Below are positions 5,567-6,350 of a DNA stretch of 6,350 nt, one piece after another (the first letter of the stretch is position 1; every line of letters starts with the position of its first letter). This DNA is from an uncultured Pirellula sp. GTDB taxonomy: Bacteria; Planctomycetota; Planctomycetia; Pirellulales; Pirellulaceae. A program made the translations under genes and the position numbers. Location of the stretch: NCBI GenBank assembly GCA_903837255.1, contig CAILTZ010000669.1:1-6350 (forward strand), given 5' to 3'. The notes beneath the pieces were generated by a model. That model saw only the letters and a list, made by a program, of their open reading frames with translations. It had not been told where the DNA came from and ran no database searches.

Positions 5567-5951
5567 GGAACCCAATTCGTAAAGATTCGGTTCCGCTAAC
5601 TTCGTAAAAGTTCGGGTTCACAGACACACCAAAAATCGACCGCTTCGACGAGGTCTAATTGTTCGATGAGAGAGCACTTGGACCGGCCATCTTTGGCACT
5701 TTGATCCATGCGTTTTAAGTGGTACCGAACGGTTCCTTCGGTGATGCCGAGGCGTTTAGCGATGGCTTGATTGGACTCACCCTGGCGACGCAGAATGTCC
5801 ATGGTAACGATCTCCTCCTTGAGTAACTTCACAGCAGCTCCTTTGATGTGCAAGCAAATGCAAACATCAAAAACAACTGCTCCGGGCCGAGGAAACTCCA
5901 TTTCCCTAAACAGCCCAAATTAATAGGACTCAATCGTAAAGGTTCGGGTTC
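5567..5951 (-). mobile_element. IS21-family insertion sequence remnant (approximate limits)
   Basis: The stretch contains the 5' part of an istA-type gene and three direct copies of one motif, TCGTAAAGGTTCGGGTTC: 5934-5951 (upstream of istA), 5602-5619 (one mismatch, at the truncated end) and 5577-5593 (one base shorter, one further change). IS21 ends are known to carry multiple repeats, but terminal copies should be inverted and these are all in one orientation. No istB and no target duplication are seen, so the outer limits are uncertain. The remainder of istA and all of istB appear to have been deleted. Confidence 0.45.
5596..5832 (-). pseudogene. istA: IS21-type transposase IstA, N-terminal 78 residues only
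   Basis: Starting at GTG 5832-5830 the protein reads VKLLKEEIVTMDILRRQGES, then NQAIAKRLGITEGTVRYHLK, the helix-turn-helix typical of IstA N-termini, and then CSLIEQLDLVEAVDFWC and CEPELLRS before TAG at 5598-5596. The GTG has AAGGAG (minus strand 5843-5838) 5 bases upstream, so I prefer it to ATG 5901, whose extra 23 residues do not resemble the family. Full-length IstA is about 400-550 residues with a DDE catalytic core; everything after the HTH region is missing. The break lies inside a repeat that also occurs at 5577-5593, suggesting a repeat-mediated deletion. The fragment might still bind IS ends but cannot transpose. Confidence 0.7.
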
Positions 5952-5982
5952 TTTAACTCAAAAAACTTGAGGTTCTGTGACA

Positions 5983-6047
5983 TGGTAAGCTGAGCGGTCT
6001 GGCTTGCCATAGCTGCTGCGCAGCAGCTATGGCAATCGTCCTTACCA
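5983..6047. repeat. Perfect 32-bp palindrome within an outer inverted repeat
   Basis: The half-site TTGCCATAGCTGCTGC (6004-6019) is followed immediately by its exact complement (6020-6035), with no loop. Outside it TGGTAAG (5983-5989) pairs with CTTACCA (6041-6047). The whole can form a cruciform or, in RNA, a long hairpin. No T-tract follows. It lies outside the IS21 remnant and in a region without convincing genes. A site for a dimeric DNA-binding protein or a dispersed repeat is possible. Confidence 0.7.
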
Positions 6048-6194
6048 CCCTTTAGGTGGGTCAATTCCGATTTGCTCACTAGAGGGTCATTTCTAAATGC
6101 TCCCTGATACCCGGCACAGAGCGCACCGACCCCGGTCGAAAAAATCAAAGCTGTGGCTCTGTACGTTCACTCGCGGAGCAGCGCCTACTCGTAG

Positions 6195-6350
6195 CTATCT
6201 CTCGACTTTCAATCCAACGAATCGGACCCAAAGATCATCGATCAATGGTACCACTGTGCGCAGAAAGTCCTCCGCAAACTCTCGTCCGTTAATACCAAAC
6301 ATGATGTCACCACACCACGCGTCGATCTGTTTGTTTTGAGGAAATTTCGC
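6195..6350 (-). CDS. Possible C-terminal end of a gene entering from the right edge
   Basis: The minus-strand frame from base 6350 is open for 51 codons and ends with TAG at 6197-6195. The peptide (FPQNKQIDAWCGDIMFGING, then REFAEDFLRTVVPLIDDLWV, then RFVGLKVER) has balanced, protein-like composition with helical, acidic segments, whereas the competing plus-strand frame is rich in Ser, Arg, Thr and Pro and looks like a shadow. I do not recognise a family. If it is real, its start lies to the right of the window; an internal ATG at about 6302-6300 is the only visible alternative. Confidence 0.35.
   Translation of the reverse strand, partial: AKFPQNKQIDAWCGDIMFGINGREFAEDFLRTVVPLIDDLWVRFVGLKVER

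Larger units (their letters stand above)
5234..5595. other. Gene-free stretch dense in hairpins
   Basis: I see no credible gene here on either strand. The short open frames are interrupted or are shadows. Instead there are at least four inverted repeats in 270 bases: 5281-5311 (11-bp stem), 5376-5393 (GCAACG/CGTTGC), 5410-5427 (GCAAAAA/TTTTTGC with a GATT loop) and 5497-5546 (19-bp stem). Between the last two lie GTGAC-containing words at 5459, 5486 and 5491. It could hold terminators, a structured RNA or recombination sites; nothing seen decides between these. Confidence 0.5.

Noticed and set aside
5930..6148. 72-codon minus-strand open frame
   Set aside because: A large part is encoded by the 32-bp palindrome and repeat DNA; no family features or ribosome site.
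6097..6339. 80-codon plus-strand open frame
   Set aside because: Ser/Thr/Arg/Pro-rich composition; the opposing minus-strand frame looks more protein-like.

Overview
The window looks like a piece of a Planctomycetota chromosome, probably Pirellulaceae-like. The main evidence is the leftmost gene: a secreted protein with a PSCyt1 cytochrome-like domain followed by a DUF1549 (PSCyt2) domain, an architecture expanded in planctomycetes. The organism assignment is an inference from gene families; no search was run.

Layout. (1) 1-1935, minus: N-terminal 645 codons of the PSCyt1/DUF1549 protein, leaving the window about where its DUF1553 domain should begin, with a candidate promoter at 2010-2038. 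(2) 2060-2366, minus: a broken SulP-family anion transporter. A late membrane segment is joined out of frame to the last part of the STAS domain, so the middle has been lost. (3) 2364-5233, plus: a phage- or plasmid-like accessory module. It holds a small winged-helix-like protein, a P4/D5-type primase whose archaeo-eukaryotic primase domain survives but whose helicase domain is missing across a frameshifted junction, a structured array of 10-bp repeats, a 100-residue unknown protein, and an overlapping coiled-coil protein whose best start is followed by an in-frame amber codon. (4) 5234-5595: no gene, but several hairpins, including a perfect 19-bp stem. (5) 5596-5832, minus: the start of an IS21-type transposase (istA), cut off at a repeat. 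(6) 5933-6350: a perfect 32-bp palindrome and a possible gene end entering from the right edge on the minus strand.

Reading it together. The left side is an ordinary host gene. From about 2060 rightwards the DNA looks like a decaying integrated replicon: three genes have lost internal or distal parts (sulP, primase, istA) and one has a premature stop. No integrase, capsid, terminase, tRNA or CRISPR is visible.

The most interesting part is the primase module. Directly after the primase remnant lie four copies of a 10-mer close to TGACGGCAGA, two pointing each way around a second stem. This could be an iteron-type origin or operator of the element. A second hairpin region near 5457-5546 echoes it, with GTGAC-containing words beside a stem ending TTTCGAT/ATCGAAA.
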